Shown here: positions 1 through 9,589 of the stretch, piece by piece
Numbering within the stretch: position 1 is the first letter of the stretch
How the letters are laid out: every line of letters starts with the position of its first letter
Source: Demequina soli
GTDB taxonomy: Bacteria; Actinomycetota; Actinomycetes; Actinomycetales; Demequinaceae
NCBI RefSeq assembly: GCF_000971195.1
Contig: NZ_BBLZ01000001.1
Coordinates: 600,667-664,666, forward strand
DNA: 64,000 nucleotides
Reading direction: 5' to 3'
Made by a program: the position numbers and the translations under genes
Notes under the pieces: model-generated
Told to the model about the DNA's origin: nothing
Databases searched by the model: none
Seen by the model: the letters and a program-made list of their open reading frames with translations, nothing else

Positions 1-3000
1 GGGGCGGGCGTCTCGGGGTCGTCGTTCATGGGCTCATCGTCCGCCTCGGCGGCGGTCGCGTCCAATTCGAGCTCGGCCTGCACCGCGAGGGCGCGGGTCT
101 CGACCTTGTCCGCGAGGATCTGCTCGGCGAGCATGACCGAGATGCCGAGCGTGACGTCGGGGGCCTCGACCGGCGCCGGCTCGGGCTCGGGCAGGTGCTC
201 CTCGACGCGCAGCGCGGTGGTCGCGCCCGTGACCTCGGCGACGGCCTCGAGGTCGAACGCCTCCTCGACGGGCACCCGGATCTCGGACGTCTCGACGCCC
301 AGGTCGAGCGTCGGCTGCTCCCACACGAGCGGCGCCCGCTGCCCTTCGACCGCGTCGACGATCGCGGCGACGGCAGCCTCGGGGTCCATGAACACGTCGA
401 GCGTCCACAGCGACACGACGGTCCAGCCGAGCGCCTCGAGGCTCGCGTACTGGCGGCGCATGCGGTCGCGCACGCTGACGGAGCCGCCGTGGGCGGCCTC
501 GTCGGTGACGACGGCGACGCGGAAGCCCCGGTCGTGGCGGCCGCCGACCACGAGCGGGATCGCGTCCGCGCCCGCACCGTAGCGGACGTGGACGGCGAAG
601 CCCTGGGCGCGGAGTCGACCCGCGATGTCCGCGAGCAGCCAGTCCCCCGGCGCGGGCTCGGGGCGCTCGGGCGGCACGGGGGCGGCCGCGACCGCGACCA
701 CCAGCTCGCGCAGGCCGTCGACCCCGTCGCCCTCGGTGCCCTCGGCGATCGCGGCGAGGTCGTCGGCGCCGAGCGCGGTGACCACGGTGAGCCGCTCGTG
801 GCTCGCCACGACGGCCTGGGCGAGCGCGTGCGCGCCCCACTCCTCGGACAGCACGCCCAGGCGCGCGGGCAGGGTGCCCTCGGCGTCGCGCGCGTAGCCG
901 GGCGACAGGATGACCTCGTCGGCGTCGATGCCCGCGGCGTTGCCGAGCGTCACCACGGCGACGGATTCGGCCAGGCGCGCGCCCCGCTCCTCGAGGGCGT
1001 CGCGCAGGCGCGCGGCGTGGAGCTCGTTGCCGGCGGCCACCACGACGGTGCGGCGCGGCAGCGCGTGGACGATGCGGTCGGCGTGCTCGACGACGGCGGC
1101 GACCTCGGCGCGCGTGGACTCCACGGCGCGGGTGCCGGCCACGGCCGCGCCGCGCGCGTCGAGCACGGTGACGTCGAGTGCGTGCGGCTCGCCGGCCGAG
1201 GGCAGCGAGCTGAGCGCGCGGCCGTAGGCGAGGGAGCCGAGCACCCCGCTCACGCGCGGGTCGCGCGGCTGGGGCAGGGCGTGCAGCGGCACGCGCGGCA
1301 GCATGCGCGCGAACACGGACACGGCGGAGCGGGTCGCGGACTCCGCGTCTCCGACCACCACGATCTGGCGGGCGCGGGCGAGCGCGGGGACGGTCTCGGC
1401 GAGCGCGAGCGACTCAGCGCCGAACACGACCGCGAGGTCCAGGCAACGCGACGGCGGGGCGAGCCGCGACACCTGCTCGGCGGTCGCGAGCGTGATCGGG
1501 CGCAGCGCGCTCACGAGCGGCGCGTGGTCGCGCCACAGGTCGCGGTAGGGCGCGTCGGCGCCCTCGACCAGGGTCGCGAACAGGTCGCGCGCGAAGTCGG
1601 GGTGGCGGGCGATCGCGATGCGGCGGCGCTCCGCGACGGCGCGCATGAGCGGGCCCACGCGCGCGGCGGCGAAGTCGCGGTCGCGTGCGAGGAACTCCTC
1701 GACCACGCGGCCGACGGCGCCCTCCTCGGTCAGGCGCGGGTCGGCCGACACGATCGCGTCGAACGCCGAGGCCCACCACGCGAACTCGAGGTCGCGGCGC
1801 ACCTGCTCGGCGGACGCGTCGCGCGCGGCGAGCTCGGCGAGCAGCGGGCCCAGGCCTGCGGCGTCGAGGTCGCGCTCGACGGGCACCTCCTCGGCGGCCT
1901 CGAGGGTGCCGGGCACGCCCTCCGCGAGGCGCTCGAGCACCTCGCGCACGCGCTCCCACGGCTGGTCGAGCAGGTCGGCCTCGCCCGACACCTGCGCGAC
2001 GGGCCCGGCGATGCGCGACCACAGGCGCAGCACGTTCTCGATGCGGTCGGCGTAGAGGTCGAAGTCGTCGGGCACCACGGGCCAGCCGCCGGCGGAGCAG
2101 TGGGCGCGCCAGCGCAGCGCCTGCGCGTGGGCGGCGGCGAGGTTCTCGTGGAGGTCGTCCTTGGTGCGGCCGGGGCGCAGCAGCTCGACGGCGCGGCGGC
2201 GCAGCGCGCGACGGTCGCGGCGCGCGAGCTCGCCCGCCTGCGGCGTGCCGGGCGGCGCGGTGGCGGCCACCAGGTCGTGCAGCGAGCGGTGGAACACCGC
2301 GGGCGAGAAGATCTCGAGGGTGTCGCGCAGGTCGGTGAACAGCCCGACCTGCTCGGCCCACGCGGTGATGGTGCGGGCCTCGTCCATGCCGGTCTCGTGC
2401 GCCGCGATCTGCGCCTCGGCGCGCATCTTCGGCAGGTGCCGCACCACGAGCGTCGCGAGCGCCTCGTCGAGGCGCGCGCCCTCCGCGGGGTCGGACGTGA
2501 CCTCGTGCCACCAGGGCACGAGCACGACGGCGGCGGCCTCGGGCGCCGGCGCCTCCTCGTCCGCGGGCGACTCGGGCCGCAGCCGCTCGACCATGGCGAG
2601 CGTGACGGACGCGAAACCGTGCTCGGCGACCAGCGCGGCCGCCTCGGCGCCCAGCCGCAGCTGCGTCTGCGGCGCGGGCGCGGTGGAGATGAGCCGCACG
2701 ACCGCCTGGACGGCGTCGTACGCGCTCACGTCCCAGGGACGATGCGGGCGGTGGAGCGCGTCGAGGCGCGCCTGGAGCTCGTGGCGGGCGTGGAGCAGGC
2801 CCTCGCCGGCCCGGCGCAGGTCCTCGTCGTCGACGTCCTCGACGCCCATGGTCATCGACGTGAGCAGGCGGCGCCGGGCGGTCTCGTTCCACGAGGCGAC
2901 CGCGCCGGAGACGTACGCGTCGGACGCGCCGACGTGGTCGAGGCGCCGGGCGACGGACCGCACCGACTGCTCGGTGCCGCCGACGGCCATGACGGCGCGG

Positions 3001-3914
3001 CCGGACGCGGCGGCGTCGGCGACGATGGCGGCGACGGTGCCCATGGGGTCGGACCCGGGCGGCGCCTGGAGGAACACGGAGCGGCCGGTGGCGATGAGGT
3101 CGAGCGCCGCGAACTCGGCGTCGTCCAGGTCACCGACGCCGCGCTCGGCGAACGGGTCGCGGTCGCCCTGCGGGAACGCCGGGAGCGGCTGCGCGAGCAT
3201 CGCCTGGGCGTCGCGGTCGCCCGCGGTCGCGGCGAGCACGTCGGAGGCGCCGATGACGGCGTCCATGTCGTCCAGGTCGTCGAGGAGGCGCTGCTCCGGG
3301 TCGTCGAACGCGCCCACGAACAGCCGGTCGGCGACGTCGATGCCGGGGAACGCCTCGTCGAGCGTGCGGACGTGCTGCCACAGGGGGCGGGGGTCGAACT
3401 CGAGGCCCGGCCCCGCCTGCGGGGCCACGGCGGCGAGCCCGGCGTCGACGCCGCGGGAGCGGGCCTCGGACAGGAACACGGGGTTGACGGCGACGGCGTC
3501 GAGCATCGTCAGCAGCATGTCGCCCTGGCGGCCGGGCTCGAAGTGCACGGGCCGCATGACGAGCGGCATCTCGCGACGGCGGGAGTCCTCGTCCCACGCG
3601 ACGGTGCCGACCACCATCGATGCGGTCCACACGCCGGTCGCGGCCTTGACGCGGTCCGCGCTCTCGCGGATCACGCGCAGGCGGTGCAGGGCCTGGGCGT
3701 AGTGCTCGGGGTCGCGGACGAGCGCGGCGAGCGAGGTGGGGCGGCCCGCGAAGAGCGGCGCGAGGCCGCCGGGGTGCGAGCCGCGCAGGTCGACGACGGT
3801 GGTCTCGCTCAGCGCGAGGTCCCGCAGGGGCGACACGGTCGCCAGCTGCTGGAGCTGCTCCCGCCATTCGCGAAGGGCGTCCGCGACGAGCGCGCGCCCG
3901 ATGTAGTCGACCAC
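1..3914 (-). CDS. Large superfamily-I helicase-like protein with eroded ATPase motifs and endonuclease-like C-terminus (3' end outside window)
   Basis: About 1304 codons are open from a GTG at 3914 and run off the window edge. The start is preceded by TACCGT six bases upstream, so it is probably leaderless. The N-terminus (VVDYIGRALVADALREW) resembles large actinobacterial helicase-like proteins. Near residue 285 the P-loop position reads QAPPGSDPMGT, with no GK(T/S); near residue 830 the Walker B position reads DLAVVFGAES instead of DEAS, followed by ARQIVVVGDAESA instead of GDPKQL. Residues about 1128-1172 (FRVAVVTDE, then RDRMRRQYASLEALGW) resemble the Vsr/MTES_1575-type nuclease fold that ends such proteins. 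A Pro/Glu-rich tail follows. Family placement is from memory of related proteins; loss of ATPase activity is inferred from the missing residues. Confidence 0.72.
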   Translation of the reverse strand, partial: MVDYIGRALVADALREWREQLQQLATVSPLRDLALSETTVVDLRGSHPGGLAPLFAGRPTSLAALVRDPEHYAQALHRLRVIRESADRVKAATGVWTASMVVGTVAWDEDSRRREMPLVMRPVHFEPGRQGDMLLTMLDAVAVNPVFLSEARSRGVDAGLAAVAPQAGPGLEFDPRPLWQHVRTLDEAFPGIDVADRLFVGAFDDPEQRLLDDLDDMDAVIGASDVLAATAGDRDAQAMLAQPLPAFPQGDRDPFAERGVGDLDDAEFAALDLIATGRSVFLQAPPGSDPMGTVAAIVADAAASGRAVMAVGGTEQSVRSVARRLDHVGASDAYVSGAVASWNETARRRLLTSMTMGVEDVDDEDLRRAGEGLLHARHELQARLDALHRPHRPWDVSAYDAVQAVVRLISTAPAPQTQLRLGAEAAALVAEHGFASVTLAMVERLRPESPADEEAPAPEAAAVVLVPWWHEVTSDPAEGARLDEALATLVVRHLPKMRAEAQIAAHETGMDEARTITAWAEQVGLFTDLRDTLEIFSPAVFHRSLHDLVAATAPPGTPQAGELARRDRRALRRRAVELLRPGRTKDDLHENLAAAHAQALRWRAHCSAGGWPVVPDDFDLYADRIENVLRLWSRIAGPVAQVSGEADLLDQPWERVREVLERLAEGVPGTLEAAEEVPVERDLDAAGLGPLLAELAARDASAEQVRRDLEFAWWASAFDAIVSADPRLTEEGAVGRVVEEFLARDRDFAAARVGPLMRAVAERRRIAIARHPDFARDLFATLVEGADAPYRDLWRDHAPLVSALRPITLATAEQVSRLAPPSRCLDLAVVFGAESLALAETVPALARARQIVVVGDAESATRSAVSVFARMLPRVPLHALPQPRDPRVSGVLGSLAYGRALSSLPSAGEPHALDVTVLDARGAAVAGTRAVESTRAEVAAVVEHADRIVHALPRRTVVVAAGNELHAARLRDALEERGARLAESVAVVTLGNAAGIDADEVILSPGYARDAEGTLPARLGVLSEEWGAHALAQAVVASHERLTVVTALGADDLAAIAEGTEGDGVDGLRELVVAVAAAPVPPERPEPAPGDWLLADIAGRLRAQGFAVHVRYGAGADAIPLVVGGRHDRGFRVAVVTDEAAHGGSVSVRDRMRRQYASLEALGWTVVSLWTLDVFMDPEAAVAAIVDAVEGQRAPLVWEQPTLDLGVETSEIRVPVEEAFDLEAVAEVTGATTALRVEEHLPEPEPAPVEAPDVTLGISVMLAEQILADKVETRALAVQAELELDATAAEADDEPMNDDPETPA

Positions 3915-4021
3915 CGTCCTACGGTAACGGTCGGGTCACGGTGCGAGGGGCCACCACGCCGCCTCGCCGGGCACCGGGAGCGCGCCGCGATCCACGCGAG
4001 CCGGACACTCCGGAAAAAGGG

Positions 4022-4058
4022 ACAGTGCGCGCCGACTTTCGCAGCCGACACGCACTGT
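4022..4058. repeat. Single intergenic hairpin
   Basis: Arms ACAGTGCG (4022-4029) and CGCACTGT (4051-4058) are perfectly complementary and enclose a direct repeat of GCCGAC. It lies in the 221-base gap between the first MFS stop and the leaderless start of the helicase-like gene. No second copy was found in the window. It could be a terminator for the MFS gene (stop at 4136), although it lacks a T-tract. Confidence 0.45.
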
Positions 4059-4135
4059 TGGGAGGATTCTGGGACCCCACCGGGCCCCGCGTCAAACCGG
4101 TGGACGAAACCCGATGTTAACGCCCGCATCGTCCC

Positions 4136-5446
4136 CTATCGGGGGCGACGCAGCGCCTCCCGCAGGGGCGGGACCACCACGCCGGCGGCGGCCATGTCGG
4201 CGCGCGCCAGGCGCCGGTTGCGCAGCACCCCGGCGACCCCGATCGCCCACGGGATGAGCAGGGTCGCGAAGGCGACGCGGTAGGCGTCCAGGGAGTAGTC
4301 GGTGACGCCGGCGGGCGAGACCGCCTGGAGAGTCACGCCGACGAGCACGATGCCCGCGATGGTCGACACGAAGCCGCCGACGTTGACGAACCCGGTCGCG
4401 GCGCCCATCGCCTCCTCGGGGCCGAACGTGCGGGCGTAGTCGAGCGCGATGAGCGACACGGGCCCGCCCGCGCCGATCACCGCCATGAGCACCCCCAGCT
4501 CCCACACCGGCCGCGGCGTGTCCGGGACCAGGATCGCCACCCACGCGAGAAGCGTCGCGACGGCGGACGCGAGCACCAGCCAGCTGCGGCGCAGCGGGTG
4601 GCGCGCCGTGAACGCGCCCGCGAGCGGGCCGGCAGCCATCTTGGTGAGCGTGATGACCATGAGCAGCGCGCTCGCCTGGCCGAGCGTGAGCCCCTGCGTC
4701 GACACGAAGAACGGCACGCCCCACAGCAGCGCGACCGTGTTCGCCGAGCACAGCGACAGGAAGTGCGTCCAGAAGCCCAGGCGCGTACCCGCCGGGCGGG
4801 CGGCCGCGCGGATGGACGCGCGCAGGGACGATGCGGGGGCCGGGCCGGGCGACGCGGGCGGCTGGGCGGCGGGCACCCCGATGGCTCGCGCCGCGAGCGC
4901 GCCGACCGCGAGCGTCACCGCGGCGAGCACCGCGAAGGTGGCGTCCCAGCCGAGGCCGTGCAGCAGCCAGGCGACCGGGATCGAGGTCGCGAGCTGGCCG
5001 GCCTGGCCCACGAGCCCCGTCACCTGCACGAGCACGGGCACGCGGCGCGCGGGGAACCACAGCGGGATGAGCCGGCACGCCGAGATGAAGATGGGGGCGT
5101 CGCCCGCGCCGATGAGGACGCGCGCGAGGATCGCGAGCGGGAGCGACGTGGTGACGGCGAGCAGCGCGGTGCCGACGGTCATGAGGACGGCGCCCCCGAC
5201 CATGAGCCGGCGCGCTCCCCACCGGTCGAGCAGCGCGCCCGAGGGGAGCTGGAGCGCGGCATAGGTCGCGACCTGCGCGACCGCGAGGATCGACAGCCAC
5301 GCGGCCTCGATCCCGAAGCGGTCGAGCGCGTCCACGCCCGCGACGCCGAGCGCGGTGCGGTTGACGATCGCGACGAAGTACAGCGCCATGCCCGCGACGA
5401 GCACGAGCCAGGCGGCACGCGGCGCGCGGTCGGGCGGTGCGGTCAC
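4136..5446 (-). CDS. MFS transporter, paralogue 1 of 3
   Basis: A 436-residue membrane protein with the hydrophobic pattern of a 12-helix major facilitator permease. The loop 2-3 motif is LLDRWGARRLM. It starts at a GTG 3-4 bases after GGGAGG; TAGCCT further upstream may be the -10 box. It shares the N-terminal pattern RAPRAAW...YFVAIVNRTALGVAGV, the segment RVLIGAGDAPIFI and the C-terminal VVVPPLREALRR with the next two genes, so the three arose by tandem duplication. The substrate is unknown. Their position just downstream of the aromatic-catabolism operon makes an organic acid plausible, but that is only context. Confidence 0.85.
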   Translation of the reverse strand: MTAPPDRAPRAAWLVLVAGMALYFVAIVNRTALGVAGVDALDRFGIEAAWLSILAVAQVATYAALQLPSGALLDRWGARRLMVGGAVLMTVGTALLAVTTSLPLAILARVLIGAGDAPIFISACRLIPLWFPARRVPVLVQVTGLVGQAGQLATSIPVAWLLHGLGWDATFAVLAAVTLAVGALAARAIGVPAAQPPASPGPAPASSLRASIRAAARPAGTRLGFWTHFLSLCSANTVALLWGVPFFVSTQGLTLGQASALLMVITLTKMAAGPLAGAFTARHPLRRSWLVLASAVATLLAWVAILVPDTPRPVWELGVLMAVIGAGGPVSLIALDYARTFGPEEAMGAATGFVNVGGFVSTIAGIVLVGVTLQAVSPAGVTDYSLDAYRVAFATLLIPWAIGVAGVLRNRRLARADMAAAGVVVPPLREALRRPR

Positions 5447-5543
5447 GGGTCCTCCCAGGCTCGCCTCAGGCTAGGCGCGGCGCGGACCGGGCGCGCCGGA
5501 CCTCGGTCCCGTGCCCCCGTGGCCCCGCCCCCGCCCCCGCCCC

Positions 5544-5645
5544 CGATTCGCTCAGCACGGTCCCCATGCGGACACGCCGGCCTGGACACGCTCACATGCT
5601 CACGGTGCCCGCGTGTCGCGGGTCAGACCGTGCGCAGCAACGCGG
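5544..5645. repeat. Family B hairpin element, copy 1
   Basis: An imperfect inverted repeat: CTCAGCACGGT on the left faces ACCGTGCGCAGC on the right, with an inner pair GGACACGCCGG / CGCGTGTCGCGG. The same outer and inner arms recur at 49464-49566 and 51111-51210. It fills the gap between the start of MFS paralogue 1 and the stop of paralogue 2, beginning 20 bases after that stop in the direction of transcription. Confidence 0.7.
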
Positions 5646-5664
5646 CGGGCGGGCGCGCGGCGTG

Positions 5665-6963
5665 TCAGCCGCGCCGGCGGCGCAGGGACTCGCGCAGCGG
5701 CGGGACCACCACGCCCTCCCCCGCCATCGCCGCGCGCGTGCGCCGCCGCGAGGACAGCACGCCCGCGACGCCGACGGCCCACGGGATCACCAGCACGCCG
5801 AACGCGAGCCGGTACTCGTCGAGCGAGTACACGGTGGCGCCCGCGGGCGAGGCCACCTGCAGCACGAGCCCGACGGTGAGGACCGACAGGATGGTCGCGC
5901 CGAAGCCGCCGACGTTGACGAACCCGCTCGCGGTGCCCATGCGGCGGCGCTCGGTGAACGTGCGCGCGAAGTCGAAGCCCACGGCGGACGCGGGCCCGCC
6001 GAGCCCGATCGCGAGCGTGAAGAGCACGAGCTGCCACATGGGCCGCGGGGTGTCGAACGCGAGGAGGGTCGCGAAGGCGACGAACGTGAGCGACGCCGAG
6101 CCGAGCACCAGCCACGAGCGCCGCAGCGGGTACCGCCCCGTGAGCCACCCGATGACGGGGCCGCCCGCCATCGCCGACAGGGTGAGGCACGTGAGCAGCA
6201 GGCTCGCCTGGGCGGGGGTCTTCTCCTGCGCGGTGACGAAGAACGGCACGCCCCACAGCAGCGCGAGCGTGTTGACGGGGAACAGGGTGACGAAGTGCGC
6301 CCAGAAGCCCAGCCGCGCGCCCGAGACGCCGACCGTGCCGCGCACCGCCGCCCACATGCCCTCGGGGGCGTCCGCCGGGCCGTCGGCGGGCGGGTTGCGC
6401 AGGCCCAGGCCCGCCGCGACGCCGACCGCGACGCTCACGGCCGCGATGACGGAGAAGGTGGTCGACCAGCCGACGGAGTGCAGCAGGGCGGCCACCGGGA
6501 TCGCGGTGGCGAGCTGGCCCCCCTGGCCGATGAGGCCGGTCACCTGGACCAGGATCGGCACGCGTCGCGCGGGGAACCACAGCGCGATGAGGCGCGTGGC
6601 CCCGATGAAGATGGGCGCGTCGCCGGCGCCGATGAGCACCCGCGCGAGGATCGCGAGCGGCAGCGCGTGGGTGAACGCGAGCGCGGTCTGGCCGAGCGCC
6701 ATCACCACGAGGCCCGCGGACATGATCGCCCGCGCCCCGTACCGGTCCATGAGCCGGCCCGCCGGCACCTGCAGCACCGCGTACGCCGCGACCTGGGCCA
6801 CGGACAGCACCGCGAGGCCGGTCGCCTGGATCCCGAAGCGGTCGAGCGCCTCGACGCCCGCGACGCCCAGCACCGTGCGGTTGACGATCGCCACGAAGTA
6901 GGCGACCACGGCCGAGCCGTAGACGATCCACGCGGCGCGCGGCGCGCGCTCGTCAAGGCTCAT
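5665..6963 (-). CDS. MFS transporter, paralogue 2 of 3
   Basis: A 432-residue MFS permease starting MSLDERAPRAAWIVYGSAVV, with GAGGAG seven bases before the ATG. The loop 2-3 motif is LMDRYGARAIM. It is closely similar to its neighbours along the full length, including AIGLGGPASAVGFDFARTF near residue 320 and the tail VVVPPLRESLRRRRG. Twelve hydrophobic segments can be followed in the translation. The substrate is not evident. Confidence 0.87.
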   Translation of the reverse strand: MSLDERAPRAAWIVYGSAVVAYFVAIVNRTVLGVAGVEALDRFGIQATGLAVLSVAQVAAYAVLQVPAGRLMDRYGARAIMSAGLVVMALGQTALAFTHALPLAILARVLIGAGDAPIFIGATRLIALWFPARRVPILVQVTGLIGQGGQLATAIPVAALLHSVGWSTTFSVIAAVSVAVGVAAGLGLRNPPADGPADAPEGMWAAVRGTVGVSGARLGFWAHFVTLFPVNTLALLWGVPFFVTAQEKTPAQASLLLTCLTLSAMAGGPVIGWLTGRYPLRRSWLVLGSASLTFVAFATLLAFDTPRPMWQLVLFTLAIGLGGPASAVGFDFARTFTERRRMGTASGFVNVGGFGATILSVLTVGLVLQVASPAGATVYSLDEYRLAFGVLVIPWAVGVAGVLSSRRRTRAAMAGEGVVVPPLRESLRRRRG

Positions 6964-7043
6964 GCGGGTCTCCTCGTGGGGGCGCGGGTCACGCGGCCCG
7001 CCGGGTCAGTATCCACCCGGCCGGCGCATCGTCCGGGGACGCG

Positions 7044-8342
7044 TCAGCCGCGCACCCGCTGGAGCGCCTCGCGCAGGGTCGGCACCACGATGCCGTCGCG
7101 CTCGAGGTCGCGGCGCGCGAGGCGGCGGTGGTGGATGACGCCCCACAGCCCGACCGCCCACGGCACCACGAGCAGGGAGAACGCGATCCGGTACTCGCCG
7201 AGCGTGTACGTCGCCGCGCCGGGAGGCGACACCGCCTGGAGCGTGAGGCCCACGGTGAGCACCGCGACGATGGTGGCGACGAAGCCGCCCATGTTGACGA
7301 AGCCGCTGGCGGTCGCGAGGCGATCCTTCTCGGTGAAGGTGCGCGCGAAGTCGATGCCGACGATGGACACGGGGCCGCCGATGCCCGTCGCGACCATGAG
7401 GAGCGCCAGCTGCCACAGCGGCCGCGGGGTGTCGAAGGCGAGCACGGCGGCCCACGCGACCGCGGTGGTGATCGCGGAGCCGAGCACGAGCCACGTGCGC
7501 CGCAGCGGGTGGCGCGCGGCGAAGATGCCGGCGATCGGGCCGCTCGCCATCGCGGACACGGTCAGCACGCTCAGCAGCAGGCTCGCCTGCTTCGCGGACA
7601 CGCCCTGGCCGTCGACGAGGAACGGCACGCCCCACAGCAGGGCGACCGTGTTGGCCATGAACGGCGTGACGAAGTGCACCCAGAAGCCCAGGCGCGTGCC
7701 GGCGGGCCCGGTCGCGCCGCGCACGGCGGCCCACAGCCGCTCGCGCTCGAGCTCCTCCTGCGTGGCGGGCGGCCTGCGCAGCCCCAGGCCGGCGCCGACC
7801 GCGACCACCACGCCCGCGGCGGCGAGGATCGAGAAGGTCGCCGACCAGCCGGCCGCGTGCAGCAGCGCCGCGACGGGGATGGCGCTCGCGAGCTGGCCGG
7901 CCTGGCCGATGAGGCCGGTCACCTGGACCAGCACGGGCACCTGGCGCGGCGGGAACCATTCGCTGACCAGGCGGCTCGCGCCGATGAAGATGGGCGCGTC
8001 GCCCGCGCCGATGAGGACGCGCGCGACGATCGCGAGGCTCAGCGAGTGCGCGTGCGCGAGGACCAGCTGGCCGGCGGACATGACGAGCAGCCCCGTCACC
8101 ATGACCGCGCGCGGGCCCAGCTTGTCGATCAGCCGTCCCGCGGGGATCTGCATGAGCGCGTACGCGCCGATCTGCGTGACGGAGAGCATCGCGAGGCCCG
8201 TGGCCTCGATCCCGAAGCGGTCGACGGCCACGGGGCCGGCGACGCCGAGCGCCGTGCGATGCACCACGGCGACGAAGTAGGCGGCCACCGCCGCGACGAA
8301 CACGATCCAGGCGACGCGCGGCGCGCGTCCGTCGTGGGACAT
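7044..8342 (-). CDS. MFS transporter, paralogue 3 of 3
   Basis: A 432-residue MFS permease starting MSHDGRAPRVAWIVFVAAVA. The frame is open far upstream, but this ATG aligns exactly with the start of paralogue 2, and GGAGGAT precedes it. The loop 2-3 motif is LIDKLGPRAVM and the tail is VVVPTLREALQRVRG. It is the nearest of the three transporters to the catabolic operon and follows the last operon gene by about 240 bases that contain a family A element. A role in aromatic-acid uptake or export is possible from position only. Confidence 0.87.
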   Translation of the reverse strand: MSHDGRAPRVAWIVFVAAVAAYFVAVVHRTALGVAGPVAVDRFGIEATGLAMLSVTQIGAYALMQIPAGRLIDKLGPRAVMVTGLLVMSAGQLVLAHAHSLSLAIVARVLIGAGDAPIFIGASRLVSEWFPPRQVPVLVQVTGLIGQAGQLASAIPVAALLHAAGWSATFSILAAAGVVVAVGAGLGLRRPPATQEELERERLWAAVRGATGPAGTRLGFWVHFVTPFMANTVALLWGVPFLVDGQGVSAKQASLLLSVLTVSAMASGPIAGIFAARHPLRRTWLVLGSAITTAVAWAAVLAFDTPRPLWQLALLMVATGIGGPVSIVGIDFARTFTEKDRLATASGFVNMGGFVATIVAVLTVGLTLQAVSPPGAATYTLGEYRIAFSLLVVPWAVGLWGVIHHRRLARRDLERDGIVVPTLREALQRVRG

Positions 8343-8440
8343 CAATCCTCCAGCTGTCGGACGAGGTCCCCCATCGGCAGGTCCATGAGGACCCCGCCCC
8401 AGCAGTATCCACCCGTTCGCGAGCGGCACCTGACCGTCAC

Positions 8441-8559
8441 CCCCGATGCACCCCTCCACACAACGCGACGAATGAATCGTGTCAATGCTGCAACTCCCGG
8501 CACGAACCCCGAGAGCAGCGGTCACCAACGCAGAATCCGTGTGGAGAGGCGCATCGGGG
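8441..8559 (+). repeat. Family A element, copy 1 (core 8456-8544)
   Basis: The 89-bp core runs from CCACAC to GTGTGG. The flanks extend the stem: CCCCGATGC on the left matches GCATCGGGG on the right, giving 21-base arms with two mismatches. The core begins 34 bases beyond the ligJ stop codon in the direction of transcription. The inner part carries TGAATCGTGTCAA and CTGCAACTC, shared with copies 2 and 3. Confidence 0.85.
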
Positions 8560-8578
8560 CGCCACGGTGGCGAGGCGG

Positions 8579-9589
8579 TCACGCCCGCGCGAGCGCCGCC
8601 GCGAGCCGCGGATAGACCCGCATCGCGTTGCCCGACAGCACCGCCTCGCGGTCCGCGTCGCTCAGCCCCGCGGCCTCGACGTAGCGCAGCGTGTCGTCGA
8701 AGTAGTGGCCGGTCTCGGGGTCGATCCCGCGCACCGCGCCCACCATCTCCGAGCCGAACAGGACGTTCGCGTGCGGGATCACCGACATCAGCAGGTCGAT
8801 CCCCGGCTGGTGGTAGACGCACGTGTCGAAGAACACGTTGCCCAGGAGGTGGTCCGCGAGCGCGGGCCTGCCGAGCATGTCCGCGAGGCCACGGTAGCGG
8901 CCCCAGTGGTACGGCACCGCTCCCCCGCCGTGCGGGATCACCAGGCGCAGGGCCGGGAGGTCGGCGAACAGGTCGCCCTGGAGCAGCTGCATGAACGCGG
9001 TCGTGTCGGCGTTCATGTAGTGCGCGCCGGTCGCGTGGAACGCCGGGTTGGCGGACGCGGAGACGTGGATCATGGCGGGCAGGTCGTGCGCGACGAGCGT
9101 CTCGTACAGCGGGTACCAGTAGCGGTCGGTGAGCGGCGGCGCGGTCCAGCGGCCGCCGCTGGGATCGGGGTTGAGGTTGACGCCCACGAAGCCCTCGGCG
9201 ACGCGCCGCTCGACCTCGCGCACCGCGGCGTCGAGCCCCTCGCCCGGCGCCTGCGGCAGCTGGGCGACGCCCGCGAACACCCCCGGGAACAGGCCGACCA
9301 CGCGCGCGATGAGGTCGTTGCATGCCTCCGTCCACGCCACCGAGGTGGACAGGTCCCCCAGGTGGTGGCCCATCGCGGAGGCGCGCGGCGAGAAGATCGT
9401 GAGGTCCGCGCCGCGCTCGCGGATGAGCCGCAGCTGGTTGGACTCGATGGTCTCGCGGATGTCCGCGTCGGGGATGTCCGGATAGGCCGGCGCGGCGACG
9501 CCCTCCTCCCACGCCGCGAGCTGCGCCTCGCGCCATGCGGCGTGCGCGGCGGGCGCGGTCGTGTAGTGCCCGTGGCAGTCGATGATCAC
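8579..9589 (-). CDS. ligJ: 4-oxalomesaconate hydratase (LigJ/GalB-type amidohydrolase)
   Basis: A 336-residue amidohydrolase-superfamily protein predicted to hydrate 4-oxalomesaconate to 4-carboxy-4-hydroxy-2-oxoadipate. The N-terminal metal motif is IDCHGHYTT. Further metal or substrate positions are MIHVSAS, IPHGGGAVPYHWGRYRGLAD and LFGSEMVGAVRGIDPETGHY; the last strings are as I remember them in LigJ of sphingomonads and distinguish it from decarboxylases such as ACMSD. The GTG start overlaps the stop of the preceding gene (GTGA), so it is the translationally coupled last gene of the operon. Confidence 0.88.
   Translation of the reverse strand: MIIDCHGHYTTAPAAHAAWREAQLAAWEEGVAAPAYPDIPDADIRETIESNQLRLIRERGADLTIFSPRASAMGHHLGDLSTSVAWTEACNDLIARVVGLFPGVFAGVAQLPQAPGEGLDAAVREVERRVAEGFVGVNLNPDPSGGRWTAPPLTDRYWYPLYETLVAHDLPAMIHVSASANPAFHATGAHYMNADTTAFMQLLQGDLFADLPALRLVIPHGGGAVPYHWGRYRGLADMLGRPALADHLLGNVFFDTCVYHQPGIDLLMSVIPHANVLFGSEMVGAVRGIDPETGHYFDDTLRYVEAAGLSDADREAVLSGNAMRVYPRLAAALARA

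Noticed and set aside
195-4283. A 1362-codon open frame on the plus strand opposite the helicase-like gene
   Set aside because: Its translation is Arg/Gly/Ala-rich low-complexity sequence with no domain; it is the antisense shadow of a real gene in GC-rich DNA.
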